From Paraktedonobacter sp034438135 (GTDB taxonomy: Bacteria > Chloroflexota > Ktedonobacteria > Ktedonobacterales > Ktedonobacteraceae): a DNA stretch of 22,951 nucleotides. The stretch covers positions 1 to 22,951 of the forward strand of contig DAOTTL010000455.1 of NCBI GenBank assembly GCA_034438135.1, read 5' to 3'. A program made the translations under genes and the position numbers. Positions 21,978-22,951 of the stretch are shown here, piece after piece. Position 1 is the first letter of the stretch. Every line of letters starts with the position of its first letter. The notes beneath the pieces are model-generated. The model was not told the origin of the DNA. It searched no databases and worked only from the letters and a program-made list of their open reading frames with translations.

Positions 21978-22775
21978 CTAGAGCGGATTCTTGCTTGGAA
22001 TAACTTCGCAACCAAGATCGCGGGCCACATCATAAAACGTCTTTGGTATAAGAGGGAGAAGGTTATAGCGAGTCTCAAGCAAAGCCAGAGCAGCATAGCG
22101 ATTACTATCAAACGTGCTACTCATATTATCATTTGTGAGTATGCGCATACTATAGTCTGAACCTATTTCACCGGGCACATAGAGAAATGTTCCCTGTGAT
22201 CGTAACTTTAAAAGAAAATCCCAATCCTCACATACCTCCATTTTCTCGTCAAAGCCGCCAACGGCCTTAAAGGCCCTGGCTCGTATCACCATAGACGTGG
22301 GCAGAATGTGGTCGTCCTGCTCGAAACGCACTGCGTCGTAAGGTAAACCAAGGCGGCAGGTAGCCACAATCTGCGGTTCCTCGCTGGTATTGGTCGCGTG
22401 ATCTATCAGTATAAGAGCATCGTCATACGCCAGAACTGCCTCGGGTGCGTTCTTGAGACCTGTAATCACCTGCTCAAGATGACCGGAACGGTAACGATCA
22501 TCGTCATCCAATAACGCGATCAGTTCTCCATGTGCAACTGAAATAGCCCTGTTTCGTGCTGCCCCAAGGAGCACAGGTTTAGTCAGTGTGAGCAATTGAA
22601 CCGTTTGAGGAAACGTTTTTTTATAGCGCTCAATGACGTTTTCTACCGAAATGCCGCCATTGTTGACGACCACAATCTCTATGTCTGGATAGGTTTGCAT
22701 GGCTACGCTTTCGAGCGCAAAACATAGACGTTCGGGGCGCTGAAAGGTGGGAATAATCACTGATACCAGGGTCAC
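21978..22775 (-). CDS. Family 2 glycosyltransferase
   Basis: A 265-residue GT-A fold enzyme that transfers a sugar from a nucleotide donor. The N-terminal strand VSVIIPTFQRPERL, the IEIVVVNNG strand, and the metal-binding LLDDDDRY (Asp90-93) are typical; GAARNRAISVAHGE precedes it. The acceptor side has VGGFDEKMEVCEDWDFLLKL, the usual catalytic ED motif. It lacks membrane helices, so it acts in the cytoplasm, perhaps peripherally on a lipid-linked or protein acceptor. The start is GTG at 22775 with GAGGT five bases upstream. No other polysaccharide gene is in the window; a cluster might continue to the right. Confidence 0.92.
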   Translation of the reverse strand: MTLVSVIIPTFQRPERLCFALESVAMQTYPDIEIVVVNNGGISVENVIERYKKTFPQTVQLLTLTKPVLLGAARNRAISVAHGELIALLDDDDRYRSGHLEQVITGLKNAPEAVLAYDDALILIDHATNTSEEPQIVATCRLGLPYDAVRFEQDDHILPTSMVIRARAFKAVGGFDEKMEVCEDWDFLLKLRSQGTFLYVPGEIGSDYSMRILTNDNMSSTFDSNRYAALALLETRYNLLPLIPKTFYDVARDLGCEVIPSKNPL

Positions 22776-22932
22776 AGTTACCTCTTTCCTGCTGGATGTA
22801 GAATAATTTAAGCTTTTATATTTTATCTCGTATCCTGGTTCAGAGTAAATACATAAACGCTAATGACTATATGTCTATGTAAAATACATCTCTCTTTTAA
22901 AATACTTTTGGGCGAGCCGCAGAAAAGGTAGG

Positions 22933-22943
22933 GATGACTCATA
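22933..22943 (-). other. Post-stop motif copy 5 (TATGAGTCATC) at the window edge
   Basis: On the minus strand TATGAGTCATCCCT continues into CCTACCTTTTCT. The 15-mer ATCCCTACCTTTTCT (22935-22921) also occurs at 4048-4062. The gene it would follow lies outside the window; the rest of 22776-22951 is AT-rich with no reading frame. Confidence 0.45.
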
Positions 22944-22951
22944 CCCTATCC

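Noticed and set aside
1..22951. tRNA, rRNA, riboswitch, CRISPR array, replication origin
   Set aside because: I looked for cloverleaf arms, rRNA-like conserved stretches, regular repeats with spacers and DnaA-box clusters, and saw none. A covariance-model search would be needed to exclude small RNAs.

Overview
This looks like a chromosomal segment of a Ktedonobacter-type member of the Chloroflexota (soil, filamentous, Gram-positive-like). I infer this from the protein families (F420/PPOX-type oxidoreductase, WYL regulator, S9C and M14 peptidases, DUF2071, a zinc-ribbon membrane protein with a Pro/Gln-rich linker), from a transposase fragment of a type I associate with that group, and from unusually long, near-perfect hairpins beside many genes. 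No genome search was possible, so the assignment is tentative. There is no rRNA, tRNA, CRISPR array, prophage or intact mobile element.

Layout. 29-1153 (-) is a lipoprotein L,D-transpeptidase. After a divergent gap holding three hairpins come an amidase and a class I methyltransferase (1563-3959, +), probably one operon. 4123-7767 (-) holds a zinc-ribbon membrane protein, an M20 dipeptidase and a DUF2071 protein. A possible 28-residue membrane peptide (7892-7978, -) lies in the next divergent gap. 8134-9638 (+) encodes a PPOX/F420-type flavin reductase-like protein and an intradiol ring-cleavage dioxygenase with a clear promoter. 9716-14047 (-) holds a soluble PAS-PAS histidine kinase and a large protein that joins a Rossmann/flavoprotein-like region to a C-terminal FHA domain.

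14419-19089 (-) is a compact three-gene operon (promoter at about 19121): an acidic Asp/Glu-rich protein, an M14 metallocarboxypeptidase and an S9C prolyl-oligopeptidase-type serine peptidase. With the M20 dipeptidase this gives the region a peptide-breakdown theme; none of these enzymes shows a signal peptide. A decayed transposase piece (about 19315-19600, +) follows. Then come a terpenoid-cyclase-fold (squalene-cyclase-repeat-like) protein (-), divergent from a WYL-domain regulator (+), and a family 2 glycosyltransferase (-) at the right end.

The most unusual signals are non-coding. (1) Long hairpins have gene-specific arms but similar small GC-rich cores, and some sit in divergent gaps where a terminator is not expected. 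(2) A motif close to TATGAGTSATCYCT lies just after stop codons, in sense orientation, at three to four places, plus one at the right edge. (3) A hairpin at 3978-4046 is bracketed by GATC and appears to split a sequence found uninterrupted at the right edge of the window, as if the hairpin were a small mobile cassette.
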